Shown here in pieces: positions 1 to 12,113 of a DNA stretch of 64,000 bases. Position 1 is the first letter of the stretch. Every line of letters starts with the position of its first letter. The position numbers and the translations under genes were made by a program. Source of the DNA: Zea mays (Eukaryota > Streptophyta > Magnoliopsida > Poales > Poaceae); contig NC_050098.1 of the NCBI RefSeq assembly GCF_902167145.1, positions 19,736,501 through 19,800,500 on the forward strand, written 5' to 3'. The notes beneath the pieces are model-generated. The model saw only the letters and a program-made list of their open reading frames with translations, was not told the origin of the DNA and searched no databases.

Positions 1-1975
1 ACGGTGCTTCTATGATATATTTGCGTGGAGTTATACGTGACCGGTGTTGTGATTTGTCATGGCGAGGAAGACTAAAGGATGGGCACAAGAGCCACACTTC
101 GTGTAATTTTGCACTAAAAGTGCCCATTTAGATGAATAAGCTTGTTTGTCCAAGTGTAGAGCTAATGATTGAGGTATAGAATACCGGTTCTAGATTGTCA
201 ACAAATGCTGCGTTCATTAGCAGGGGTGACATGGATCTAGGTATTTTATTGTTGTATGATGCCTGGACCTTGACCCGTAAAGTTTGTATCCTTATACTTC
301 GTTTTTGTTATTATCTGTACAATTTCTTCTTATCTCAAGTTGATGCCAAGTGACTATCGCTAGCATAGAAAACTCAGAATGTTGTAACAATTAATATAGC
401 TACGTTTTTTTGTACCCATGCATGACTGGTCTCTGGTCAGTTTCTCACAGTATTTACATGGCCAGGGTATTTTGGTGGTCTTGGATTTTCGTCACTCTAC
501 TCGTCAGCCCAAATTTAAGGCCTCCGATCGCCAAGGTCAGGTGGCTAAATTTTGCATAGTCTTCCTTCCGCTTCTTCCCGCTTCACTTGTTGGGGTATCA
601 AGAGTAGATCATTGCCGACACCACTCGGAGGATGTGTTTGTTGGCGGCCTTATTGGTGTGTGTGTGCCTAACCTCTTTCTTTTTTTCTGGATTAAAGGAA
701 GTCCACAGGTGGTCATCAAGAAACGATTTGGAATCTGGAAGCGTGTAACATGCCTCCTGCACTCTTACTGAAGTAGCTCGGACAGTGGTGAGATATATAT
801 CAAAAGAAAATATCTGTATTCATATTCGATATCTGACAAAACATATGGATATCCGAAAATTGTGTTCGATAGTGTTCACCTTCTTCGGATCCAGATTCGA
901 ACAGATATTTTGCTAACCATTTTACATCTCCAAAAGTAGTAGGGATGCACATTGTTCAGTAAAGTGGAACCTAACCTTCTATGCGTGTCTGCTTCGTCTT
1001 GTGTAAAATCAGAAGCTAGACGCCTAGACCTAACCTTGTATGTGTGTACTGATTAGGAACTTATTCCAGTTGTATATAAAAAAAAGCAGCAGAAAGTAGA
1101 GTTGAAAATGACAGGCACATTCTTGTCCAGGCTGCACCGTCCGACGGGTTGCAAGGCTCGTTCTGTTCGTAGGTACAAGGGGGCAAATGTATCATTTGTT
1201 TTGTGTGTCGCCCTCTTTGGATGACCAAATGGTCAAATGGATTCCTAGTTGTCCATTTGACCAAATGGTACAAGGGGCAAATACAGATCAACACGGATCG
1301 AGACCTTAGTTGTTAAGGTAGAAGCAAAAGCACCACCACCGTGGGTCTCCGATGTGTTAAAGTATGCTACTTGCGGAAAAGCATTCATCGGATTTTTAAT
1401 ACAGTTCCCCTACGCGTAAAAATTGCTTCGCGTTTCGGCGTACTATCGTTTTAGCCTATGAAGTCTTTTGCCTTTTCGGCGGAATCACACGGGCCTCTCC
1501 GTTCGATGTCTCTAGCCACAATGCGTTGTTAGTCATGCTTGACAGTGCCATTTAGAAGAGTCTTATATAGAGGCCGCTGCTCAATTCACGTTCCTGCAAA
1601 AGCAGAAGTTTTTTTTGCCCAGGCTGATGAGTGTGTGTGCAAGATGAGATTAATCTACTACAGTGGCTAAACATGAATCGGAAGCCGCGTGACCTGTGGA
1701 GAGAAAATGGATGGTCATCTTTAACAAGTTAGCTGACGAATAACTAGAAAGCATGGTCACCTTTCGGACTCATGAATATATTCATCGAGGCAAATATGCG
1801 GCGACGATCGTTTATCCGCCATGGATAAATTTGTGGTTGTCCACAAGGTAAAAAAAAAAGAGAGACTTGAAATAGCGATGGGAAAAGAGAGCGCATCCAG
1901 TTTTTCTTTTCTTTTTTTTCGAAAGCACCAGGTTTTGTGTGTTTACAGGTAGCGGTTTCTACAGGTCAGATGTAC
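1..1975. other. Unassigned intergenic DNA
   Basis: No gene is recognised here. The longest open frame (418-771, 117 codons) has no recognisable motif and reads like chance. The only structure I can support is an imperfect inverted repeat at 1224-1269 (arms 1224-1241 and 1252-1269, built on CCAAATGG and GTCAAATGG). It lies between two near-direct copies of a GGTACAAGGGGCAAAT-like string at about 1172 and 1267. Poly-purine and poly-T runs occur near 1850-1920. Confidence 0.5.
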
Positions 1976-1978
1976 TTA

Positions 1979-3428
1979 GGTAGTGTTTGGTTGGAGAGTA
2001 TTGTGGTATGAAGTCGTTCCGTTTCAGTATATAGGGTGTTTGGTTTCATTCTAAATATAGTTGAGTGGCTCTAAAATAAGAATATTCCTCTAATACCAAG
2101 GATCCCTAGGCTCAAAAAACATCCGAACCCGTACGCTCGGGAGCACAACGCGTCCATTCCTCTCCCAGGTACGCTCCTCTCCCTTCGCTCGTTTCTTCCC
2201 CAACCTTCTCTGTCGCCGCATCTCATCTGCCTCCAGCCACCGTCTCTACCCACAATCTTCACGTGCCTCTATTCCTACCCTCTCGTCGTCGTGCCCCTGG
2301 TCTCCACGGCGGCCATGTGATTTGCTTTTTCTGGAATAGATCTGGTCTCCACGCGCATAAACTCACGGCCAGATCTACAAGGCTGGAATGCAACGCCATG
2401 GCCGTCGAGTAGTCTATGCACTATTTATCTTATTGCATGCAGGATGAAAGAGACAAGGGTGATGATGAATTCATAAACAAGCCTCTTCCCTACTATGGCA
2501 ACCTTGCTACAATTTTAGACAATAGTGTTGCACCAGGACGATTTGCAAAGACATCAAATGACCCTCTTGCTATTGATGATGGTGAAAATGTGCAAATGGA
2601 AGGGTGTAATGCAACATCTAGTGTTGTCCATGAGAATGACACTGCAGCAATATCTGCAACTAAACCATCCAAGAAGGCCAAGAGGGAAGACAATGGTACT
2701 GAATTCTTAGTTGAAGCATTTCAGCATGCCACTCAAACACTAGCCAGTGCCATCAAGGAGGCAGCAAACAAACCTTTGCCAGCTGGTTTGTTTAAAGTTG
2801 TAGACAATATTCCAGGATTTGAGATTGCGCACAAGTCCAAGTATTATTCTCATTTGGTTTATAATCCTGACATTGCACATGCTTTCATGGATGTGCCATT
2901 TCTTTACAAGGTCTCTATGATTACCGACTTCGTTAATGAGAAGTTTTAGGCTTTATGGTAATCTAATAAGACATTTGACAATTTGTATGGATCTATGTAA
3001 GGACCTATGTTTGTTTGAAACTATGTATGGACATGTGTGTGATATGTTATGACTACTTATTTTTGACATAACACTTTTGTGATGGTTGTATGGATGCGTC
3101 ATGTGTAAGATTATGGAGTAATTATTATACATTTTATGATCTATATTTATATTTGTCATTTTAAGATATGACTAATGGTTGTATGAATGTGTCATATTAG
3201 AAAATTATCTATTTGTACTCATCAACCAAACATAGAGCATAGCCACTCCATTCTGCTTTACTCTTGAACGAAACACAGAATGAAACGCTCCGTTCTACTT
3301 CACTCTAGAACCAAACAAAAAACAGAGTGGCTCTTGTCTGACTGCCAAACACAAAACGAAGCCGTTCTATTCTCATATTCTAGAACCGAGCCACTCAGTC
3401 CAAATAGGTTCTGGAACCAAACACTACC
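1979..3428. mobile_element. PIF/Harbinger-type DNA transposon derivative, 1450 bp
   Basis: The ends are perfect inverted repeats: GGTAGTGTTTGGTT starts at 1979 and its reverse complement AACCAAACACTACC ends at 3428. Both are flanked by TTA (1976-1978 and 3429-3431). A 3-bp TTA/TAA duplication and a G-rich TIR containing TGTTTGG are typical of PIF/Harbinger and Tourist elements. Subterminal sequence is also inverted (GAGTGGCTCTA near 2062; GAGCCACTC near 3388). Inside is one plausible coding exon (2443-2949) of the Myb-like ORF1 type and no transposase, so this is a non-autonomous internal-deletion derivative. The exact TSD and the intact TIRs show it inserted as a unit. Confidence 0.85.
2443..2949 (+). 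pseudogene. C-terminal exon of a Myb/SANT-like protein (Harbinger ORF1 type)
   Basis: The frame is open from an ATG at 2416. However, a splice-acceptor-like TTGCATGCAG ends at 2442, and the protein character begins just after it, so the true exon probably starts at 2443. The product (about 168 residues, stop at 2947-2949) has an acidic/polar linker, a basic KPSKKAKRE patch that could be a nuclear localisation signal, and a helical C-terminus ending near FLYKVSMITDFVNEKF. This resembles the C-terminal half of plant L10-interacting Myb-domain-like proteins and the ORF1 of PIF/Harbinger elements, which helps the transposase bind DNA. The N-terminal Myb trihelix is absent from the element, so I call it a remnant. 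The assignment is from memory of the family, not from a search. Confidence 0.55.
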
Positions 3429-3431
3429 TTA

Positions 3432-4259
3432 GCGTCTTTTGGTTTAATTTATGAGCTAGATTTACCGTGCTAACGAAGTAACGATCCTTGAGAGAAAAGA
3501 TAAGGTCGACGACGACAACAAGTGAGTGGAGAGGGAGAGGACGTCTGTGTCGCTGTGTTGGGAGCTGCAGGGTCTAGAGTAAGGATGAGAGATGATATAA
3601 ATAATATTGTTTATTAAATTTAAGTAAGGGAGAGACTTATCCTCCGATTCGATCCGTTTGTTTGACGATATGTTAAATCTAAATGCAATTTATTTGCTGG
3701 TTTTAGTTGGAGTTATTGGTTTGTGGATGATTTCGTTGGATAGGTTTTGCAAATTTTAAATCGGTGTATTATATAGTGTTATAGATTAACTTAAAACTTT
3801 GAAATCCCAACAAAAAGTACAAGAGGTGAATAGATTTATGAAAAATCTATAAATTCCTTTATTTCAATCTTGGATTTTCTTTCATTCTAATTTTTAAATT
3901 TCCACTATCTAAAATTTACAAATTATTACCCACTCGTCATTGTTTATAGGATCGAATCGTTTTTTCGTCGAAAATAAGTTAGATGACTTTTATCATTCGT
4001 TAGCCGCCATAGAAAAACTGTGCACCTTATTTTTTGCGGCTTAGAGTAACGTCACCGGTTTTCTAAAAAACCTTCTAAATTAATAATTTAGATAGATAAA
4101 CTAAAAAACTCATCCCAACAGCTCCTTAAATAAGCTTCCCAAATTGAACTACTTCTTATATAACCTCATTTTCTCCATACATTTAGCAATCATTTAACAA
4201 CTCCCTAAACAAAAAATTAAAGGTGTTTTTTGTATTTAGATGCTTTTTTCCACTATGCA
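3432..4259. other. AT-rich intergenic DNA, nothing recognised
   Basis: This 0.8-kb stretch between the Harbinger element and the Sirevirus is AT-rich. It has no convincing ORF, no terminal repeats that I could pair, and no RNA gene. Confidence 0.5.
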
Positions 4260-4264
4260 GTAAA

Positions 4265-5377
4265 TGAAAGGGAATTAGGCTTACACCTATTTTCTAATTG
4301 ATTTTGGTGGTTGAATTGCCCAACACAAATATTTGGACTAACTAGTTTGCTCTAGTCTATAAGTTCTACAGATGCAAAAGGTTCACAATAAGCCAATAAA
4401 AATACCAAGAAAGGGTTCAAACAAAGAGAGCAAAAGACAACCCGAAAGGCCCCCTGGTCTGGCGCACTGGACTGTCTGATGTACCACCGGACAGTGTCCG
4501 GTGCACACCGGACTGTCCGGTGTGCCAGCGGAGCAACGACTACTTCGCGCGCAACGGTCGACTGCAACGCATTAAATGCGCGCCTGCGCGCGCAGAGGAC
4601 AGAGGACGCGCAGTTGGCGCACCGGACAGTCTACAGGACCTGTCCGGTGCACCACCGGACAGCCCAGAGGCCCCACAAGTCAGATCTCCAACGGTCGAAC
4701 CCCAATGGTCTGCTGACGTGGCTGACGCACCGGACAGTGTCCGGTGGCGCACTGGACTGTCCGGTGCGGCATGCGACAGCACACTTCCAACGGCCACTTT
4801 GTGGTGATTGGGGCTATAAATACCCCAACCACCCCACATTCATTGGCATCCAAGTTTTCACTCTTCTACACCTTACAAGAGCTAGCATTCAATACAAGAC
4901 ACACCAAAGAGATCAAATCCTCTCCCAACTCCACACAAAGCTTTAGTGATTAGAGAGAGTGATTTGTTGTGTTCATTTGAGCTCTTGCACTTGGATTGCT
5001 TCTTTTCTTTCTCATTCTTCTTGTGACAACTCAATTGTAATCGAGGCAAGAGACACCAATTGTGTGGTGATCCTTGTGGGGACTTTGTGTCCCGTTTGAT
5101 TGAGAAGAGAAGCTCACTCGGTCCGAGGGACCATTTGAGAGAGGGAAAGGGTTGAAAGAGACCCGGTCTTGGTGACCACCTCAACGGGGAGTAGGTTTGC
5201 AAGAACCGAACCTCGGTAAAACAAATCATCGTGTCTCACTCTTTATTTGCTCACGATTTGTTTTGCGCCCTCTCTCTCGGACTCGTTCTTATTTCTAACG
5301 CTAACCCGGCTTGTAGTTGTGATTAAGTTTGTAAATTTCAGATTCGCCCTATTCACCCCCCCTCTAGGTGACTTTCA
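4265..5377 (+). repeat. 5' LTR of the plus-strand Sirevirus
   Basis: Begins TGAAAGGGAATTAGG and ends GGTGACTTTCA (TG...CA). It is 1113 bp, 62 bp shorter than the 3' LTR. The main difference is a block present at about 12353-12418 in the 3' LTR and missing here near 4505. U3 holds a cluster of CCGGACTGTCCGG-type palindromes (about 4470-4770). A TATA-like GGGCTATAAATACC follows at about 4810-4823, so transcription should start near 4845. The two LTRs also differ by a couple of dozen substitutions by eye. Confidence 0.93.
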
Positions 5378-5379
5378 AT

Positions 5380-5391
5380 TGGTATCAGAGC
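5380..5391 (+). other. Primer binding site (initiator tRNA-Met)
   Basis: TGGTATCAGAGC lies 2 bp after the 5' LTR. It is complementary to the 3' end of plant initiator methionine tRNA, the usual primer for Ty1/copia reverse transcription. Confidence 0.92.
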
Positions 5392-5425
5392 TCGGTACTT
5401 TATTAGAGCCTAACCGCTCGAAGTG

Positions 5426-8056
5426 ATGTCGGGAGATCACGCCAAGAAAGAGATGGGGACCGGCGAGAAGCCCATTACAAGCCACGGGAAGGCTCCATCG
5501 AGAGAGTCCTACAACAAAGGGAAGGGGAAGGAAAAGGAATCCTCTTCACACAAGTCACGTCAGAGCGGTGACAAGAAGAAGAAGATGAGGAAGGTAGTCT
5601 ACTACGAGACCGACTCCTCGTCGCCATCCACCTCCGGCTCCGACACGCCGTCCGTAACTTCTAAGCGCCATGAGCGCAAGAAGTTTAGTAAGATCCCCCT
5701 ACGCTACCCTCGCATTCCTAAACATACGCCATGACTTTCCGTCCCATTGGGCAAACCACCAACGTTTGATGGTGAAGATTATGCTAGGTGGAGTGATATG
5801 ATGTGATATCACCTAACCTCACTCCACAAAGTATATGGGATGTTGTTGAGTTTGGTGTACAGGTACCATCCGTAGGGGATGAATACTATGATGAGGACGA
5901 AGTAGCCCAAATTGTGCACTTCAACTCCCAAGCCACCACTATACTCTTCGCCTCTCTAAGTCGAGAGGAGTATAATAAAGTTCAAGGGTTGAAGAGCGCA
6001 AAGGAGATTTGGGACGTGCTAAAGACCGCGCACGAAGGAGACGAGGTGACCAAGATCACCAAGCGGGAGACGATCGAGGGGGAGCTCGGTCGCTTCCGAC
6101 TTCGCCAAGGGGAGGAGCCACAAGACATGTACAACCGGCTCAAAACCTTGGTGAACCAAGTGCGCAACCTCGGGAGCAAGAAATGGGATGACCACGAAGT
6201 GGTTAAAGTTATTCTTAGATCACTTGTTTTCCTTAACCCTACTCAAGTTCAATTAATTCGTGGTAATCCTAGATATACACTAATGACTCCCGAGAAAGTG
6301 ATAGGAAACTTTGTGAGCTTTGAGTTGATGATCAAAGGCTCAAAGAAAATCAACGAGCTAGATGGCGTCCGAAGCACAACCGGTCGCATTCAAGGCGACG
6401 GAAGAAAAGAAGGAGGAATCTACATCAAGTAGAACACCCATCGACGCCTCCAAGCTCGACAACGAGGAAATGACGCTCATCATCAAGAGCTTCCGCCAAA
6501 TCCTCAAGCAAAGGAAGGGGAAGGATTACAAGCCCTGCTCCAAGAAAGTGTGCTACAAATGTGGTAAGCCCGATCATTTTATTGCAAAATGTCCACTATC
6601 TAGTGACAGTGACAGGGGCGACGATAAGAAGGGGAGAAGAAAGGAGAAGAAGAGATACTACAAGAAGAAGGGCGGCGATGCTCATGTTTGTCGGGAGTGG
6701 GACTCCGATGAGAGCTCCACCGACTCCTCCTCCGACGAGGACGCCGCAAACATCGCCGTCACCAAGGGTCTTCTCTTCCCCAACGTCGGCCACAAGTGCC
6801 TCATGGCAAAGGACGGCAAAAGGAAGAAGGTAAAATCAAGATCCTCCACTAAATATGAAACCTCTAGTGATGAGGATAATGCTAGTAATGAGGAGGATAA
6901 CTTGTGCATCCTTTTTGCCAACCTAAACATGCAACAAAAAGAAAAATTGAATGAATTGATTAGTGCTATTCATGAGAAGGATGATCTCTTAGACACCCAA
7001 GAGGACTTCCTCATTAAAGAAAACAAGAAGCATGTTAAGGTTAAAAATGCTTACACTCTAGAAGTAGAAAAATGTGAAAAACTATCTAGTGAGATAAGCA
7101 CTTGCCATGATGTCATTATCAACCTTAGAAATGAGAATGCTAATTTAATTGATAAGGTTGATTCAAATGTTTGTGATGTTTCAATTCCCAATCTTAGAAA
7201 TGATAATGTTGATTTGCTTGCTAAGATTGAAGAATTGAATATCTCTCTTGCTAGCCTTAGGATTGAGAATGAAAAATTGCTTGCTAAGGCTAAAGAATTA
7301 GATGTTTGCAATGCTTCCATTTCCGACCTTAGAAGTAAAAATGATATATTGCATGCTAAGGTTGTAGAATTAAAATCCTGCAAACCCTCTACATCTACCG
7401 TTGAACATACTTCCATTTGTACTAGATGTAGAGACATTAATGTTGATGCTATCCATGATCACCTAGCCTTAATTAAGAAACAAAATGATCACATAGCTCA
7501 ACTTAATGGCAAAATTGCCGAGCATGACTTAGAAAACAAAAAATTTAAATTTGCTAGAAGCATGCTCTATAGTGGGAGACGCCCTGGCATAAAGGATGGC
7601 ATTGGCTTCCAAAAGGGGGACAATGTCAAACTTAATGCCCCTCCTAAAAGATTGTCTAATTTTGTTAAAGGCATGGCCCCCATGCCTCAGGATAACGAGG
7701 GTTACATTTTGTACCCTGCCGGTTATCCCGAGAGCAAAATTAGGAGAATTCACTCTAGGAAGTCTCACTTTGGTCCTAATCATGCTTTTATGTATAAGGG
7801 TGAGACATCTAGCTCTAGGCAATCAACCCGTGCAAAATTGCCTAAGAAGAAAACTCCTAGTGCATCAAATGATCATAACATTTCATTTAAAACTTTTGAT
7901 GCATCTTATGTTTTAACTAACAAATCCGGCAAGATAGTTGCCAAATATGTTGGGGGCAAACACAAGGGATCAAAGACTTGTGTTTGGGTACCCAAAGTTC
8001 TTGTATCTAATGCCAAAGGACCCAAAACCATTTGGGTACCTAAAGTCAAGAACTAA
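5426..8056 (+). pseudogene. gag: Broken Sirevirus gag (nucleocapsid)
   Basis: Starts at ATG 5426 (MSGDHAKKEM); the upstream GTG at 5423 is out of character. Breaks relative to the intact copy: TGA at 5732-5734; TGA at 5803-5805, where the intact copy has CGA; a 1-base loss near 5830 that moves the frame to the stretch ending at 6432; and a short deletion near 6360 that moves it again to the 6362-8056 frame. Visible domains are a Lys/Ser-rich N-terminus, the copia-type gag core (about 5800-6360), a CCHC zinc knuckle C-x2-C-x4-H-x4-C at 6551-6592 (CYKCGKPDHFIAKC), an acidic/basic low-complexity stretch, a long heptad-rich region (about 6920-7540), and a C-terminus with repeated WVPKV motifs. 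It would coat the genomic RNA if intact. Confidence 0.9.
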
Positions 8057-8069
8057 ACTTGTTTTGTAG

Positions 8070-11000
8070 GTTTATGCATCCGGGGGCTCAAGTTGGATCA
8101 TCGATAGCGGGTGCACAAACCACATGACAGGGGAGAAGAAGATGTTCTCCTCCTACGAGAAAAACCAGGATCCCCAACGAGCTATCACATTCGGGGATGG
8201 AAATCAAGGTCTGGTCAAAGGATTGGGTAAAATTGCTATATCTCCTGACCATTCAATTTCCAATGTTTTTCTTGTAGATTCTTTAGATTACAATTTGCTT
8301 TCCGTATCTCAATTATGCAAAATGGGCTACAACTGTCTTTTCACAGATGTAGGTGTTACTGTCTTTAGAAGAAGTGATGATTCAATAGCATTTAAGGGAG
8401 TATTAGAGGGTCAGCTATACTTAGTAGATTTTGATATAGCTGAACTCGATACTTGCTTAATTGCTAAGACTAACATGGGCTGGCTCTGGCACCGCCGACT
8501 AGCACATGTTGGAATGAAGAATCTTCACAAGCTTCTAAAGGGAGAACACATTTTGGGACTAACAAATGTTCATTTTGAGAAAGACAGGGTTTGTAGTGCA
8601 TGTCAGGCAGGGAAGCAAGTTGGTGTTCATCATCCACACAAGAACATTATGACGACTGACAGGCCACTCGAGCTCCTACACATGGACCTATTCGGCCCAA
8701 TAGCTTACATAAGCATCGACGGGAGTTAAGTACTGTCTAGTTATTGTGGATGATTATTATCGCTTCACTTGGGTGTTCTTTTTGCAGGAAAAATCTCATA
8801 CCCAAGAAACCTTAAAGGGATTCTTGAGACGGGCTCAAAACGAGTTCGGCTTAAGGATCAAGAAAATTAGAAGCGACAACGGGACAGAGTTCAAGAACTC
8901 TCAAATTGAAGGCTTCCTTGAGGAGGAGGGCATCAAGCATGAGTTCTCTTCTCCCTACATGCCACAACAAAATGGTGTAGTGGAGAGGAAGAATAGAACT
9001 CTATTGGACATGGCAAGAACCATGCTTGATGAATACAAGACTTCGGATCGGTTTTGGGCTGAGGCGGTCAACACCGCCTGCTACGCCATCAACCGGTTGT
9101 ATCTACACCGAATCCTCAAGAAGACATCATACGAACTCCTAACCGGTAAAAAGCCTAATATTTCATATTTTAGAGTCTTTGGTAGCAAATGCTTTATTCT
9201 TTTTAAAAGAGGTAGAAAATCTAAATTTGCTCCTAAGACTGTAGAAGACTTTTTACTAGGATATGATTCAAACACAAGGGCATATAGAGTCTTTAACAAG
9301 TCCTCAAGACTAGTTGAAGTTTCTTGTGACGTTGTGTTTGATGAAACTAACGGCTCTCAAGTAGAGCAAGTTGATCTTGATGAGATAGGTGATGAAGAGG
9401 CTCCGTGCATCACACTAAGGAACATGTCCATTGGGGATGTGTGTCCAAAGGAATCCGAAGAGCCTCCAAATGCACAAGATCAACCATCCTCCTCCACTCA
9501 AGCATCTCCACCAACTCAAAATGAGGATGAGGCTCAAGTTGATGAAGGAGAAGATCAAAGAGATGAGCCACCACAAGATGACGACAATGATCAAGGGGGA
9601 GATGAAAATGATCAAGACAAGGAGGATGAAGAACCAAGACCGCCGCACCCAAGAGTCCACCAAGCAATACAACGAGATCACCCCGTCGTCACCATCCTCG
9701 GCGACATTCATAAGGGGGTAACCACTAGATCTCATGTTGCATATTTTTGTGAGCATTACTCTTTTGTTTCCTCTATTGAGCCACACAGGGTAGAGGAAGC
9801 ACTACAAGATTCGGATTGGGTGGTGGCGATGCAAGAAGAGCTCAACAACTTCACTAGGAATGAGGTATGGCATTTAGTTCCACGTCCTAACCAAAATGTT
9901 GTAGGAACCAAGTGGGTCTTCCGCAACAAGCAAGACGAGCATGGTGTGGTGACAAGGAACAAAGCTCGACTTGTGGCCAAGGGATATTCACAAGTCGAAG
10001 GTTTGGATTTTGGTGAAACCTATGCACCCGTAGCTAGGCTTGAATCAATTCGCATGTTACTTGCCTATGCTACTTACCATGGCTTTAAGCTTTACCAAAT
10101 GGACGTGAAAAGTGCCTTCCTCAATGGACCAATCAAGGAGGAGGTCTATGTTGAGCAACCTCCCGGCTTTGAAGATAGTGAGTACCCTAATCACGTATAC
10201 AAACTCTCTAAGGCGCTTTATGGGCTCAAGCAAGCCCCAAGAGCATGGTATGAATGCCTAAGAGATTTCCTTATCACTAATGGCTTCAAAGTCGGAAAGG
10301 CCGATCCTACTCTATTCACTAAAACTCTTGACAATGATTTGTTTGTATGCCAAATTTATGTTGATGATATTATATTTGGGTCTACTAACGAATCTACATC
10401 AGAGGAATTTAGTAGGATCATGACAAAGAAATTCGAGATGTCGATGATGGGGGAGTTGAGGTACTTCTTGGGATTTCAAGTGAAGCAACTCCAAGAGGGC
10501 ACCTTCATTAGCCAAACAAAGTATATTCAAGACATTCTAAACAAGTTTGGAATGAAGGATGCCAAGCCCATCAAGACTCCCATGGGAACCAATGGGCATC
10601 TCGACCTCGACACGGGAGGTAAATCCGTAGATCAAAAGGTATACCAGTCAATGATAGGTTCTTTACTCTATTTATGTGCATCTCGATCGGATATTATGCT
10701 TTCCGTATTTCATGTGTGCAAGATTCCAAGCCGACCCTAAGGAAGCTCACCTTACGGCCGTAAAACGAATCTTGAGATATTTAGTTCATACTCCTAAGTT
10801 TGGGCTTTGGTATCCTAGGGGATCCACTTTTGATTTAATTGGTTATTCAGATGCCGATTGGGCGGGGTGTAATATTAATAGAAAGAGCACATCGGGGACC
10901 TGCCAGTTCTTGGGAAGATCCTTGGTGTCTTGGGCTTCAAAGAAGCAAAATTCCGTAGCTCTTTCTACCGCCGAAGCCGAGTATATTGCCGCAGGCCATT

Positions 11001-11311
11001 GTTGCGCGCAATTACTTTAGATGAGGCAAACCCTTAGGGACTATGGTTACAAATTAACCAAAGTTCCTCTTCTATGTGATAATGAGAGTGCAATCTGCAT
11101 GGCGGATAATCCCGTTGAGCATAGCCGCACTAAACACATAGCCATTCGGTATCATTTCTTAAGGGATCACCAACAAAAGGGAGATATCGAGATTGCATAT
11201 ATTAACACTAAGGAACAATTAGCCGATATCTTTACCAAGCCACTAGATGAACAAACCTTTAACAAACTTAGGCATGAGCTAAATATTCTTGATTCTAGGA
11301 ATTTCTTTTGA
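8070..11311 (+). pseudogene. pol: Broken Sirevirus pol (protease, integrase, RT, RNase H)
   Basis: The open pol frame begins right after a TAG at 8067-8069 and is +1 relative to gag. Order: protease active site [10 protein letters not shown] (about 8095-8126); integrase HHCC zinc region (HRRLAHVG to CSACQAG); integrase core (MDLFGP, SDNGTEF, VERKNRT); RT with YVDD at 10357-10368; RNase H ([23 protein letters not shown]). Breaks: one inserted T near 8726 (stop at 8727-8729); one inserted base near 10707 (stop at 10738-10740); TAG at 11018-11020, where the intact copy has TGG. The last residues DSRNFF match the intact copy, so the 3' end is complete. All four enzymes are recognisable but no polyprotein can be made. 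Confidence 0.92.
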
Positions 11312-12113
11312 TGTCTTGCACACATAGCTCATTAAATACCTTTGATCATGTCTCTTTTATATGCTATGACTAATGTGTTTTCAAGTGAATTTTAAACCAA
11401 GTCATAAGTATATTGAAAGGGAATTGGAGTCTTCGGCGAAGACAAAGGCTTCCACTCCACTCCATAACTCATCCTTTGTCGTCGCTCCGAGCAACTCTCC
11501 AACTTTGGTATAATCTTCACTCATATTTTGTTTGCCAAAGGGGGAAAAAGTAGTTAACATGGGCTTATATTTCACTCAAGTATCTGTTTTTGGCGATTCA
11601 TGCCAAAGGAGGAGAAAGTATTAGCCCAAAGCAAAAGGACCGCACCACCACCTAATTTTACAAAAAAATGATGTTTTCAAATTGGTATCTTATCGTGTTC
11701 AAAAGGGGGAGAAAGTAGTATTTTCAAAATTGATATCTTAAAACCCTCTTGAACACTAAGAGGAGGATTTTATTGAGGGGGAGTTTTGTTTAAGTCAAAG
11801 GAAAAGCATTTGGAACAGGGGAAGAAAATTTCAAATCTTGAAAATGCTTCTCAAAATATTATTCATTTACCTTTGACTATTTACAAAAGGACTTTGAAAA
11901 GAATTTACAAAAGAATTTGCAAAAACAAAACAAGTGGTGCAAGCGTGGTCCAAAATGTAAAATATAAAGAAACAATCCATGCATATCCTATGAGAATTTC
12001 TATTGGCTCAATTCTAAGTAACCTTTGCACTTACATTATGCAAACTAGTTCAATTATGCACTTTTATACTTGCTTTGGTTTGTGTTGGCATCAATCACCA
12101 AAAAGGGGAAGAT
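11312..12113 (+). other. Sirevirus 3' non-coding tail with multiple polypurine tracts
   Basis: There is no credible ORF after pol. The stretch repeats purine-rich strings: about 11536-11550 (CCAAAGGGGGAAAAAG), 11604-11618, 11701-11715, 11775-11783, and the functional tract at 12099-12112 (CAAAAAGGGGAAGAT) directly before the 3' LTR. Repeated polypurine tracts are a known Sirevirus hallmark. The last one should prime plus-strand DNA synthesis. No envelope-like ORF is visible. Confidence 0.8.

Noticed and set aside
418..771. 117-codon ORF
   Set aside because: No recognisable motif or promoter, and composition is like its surroundings.
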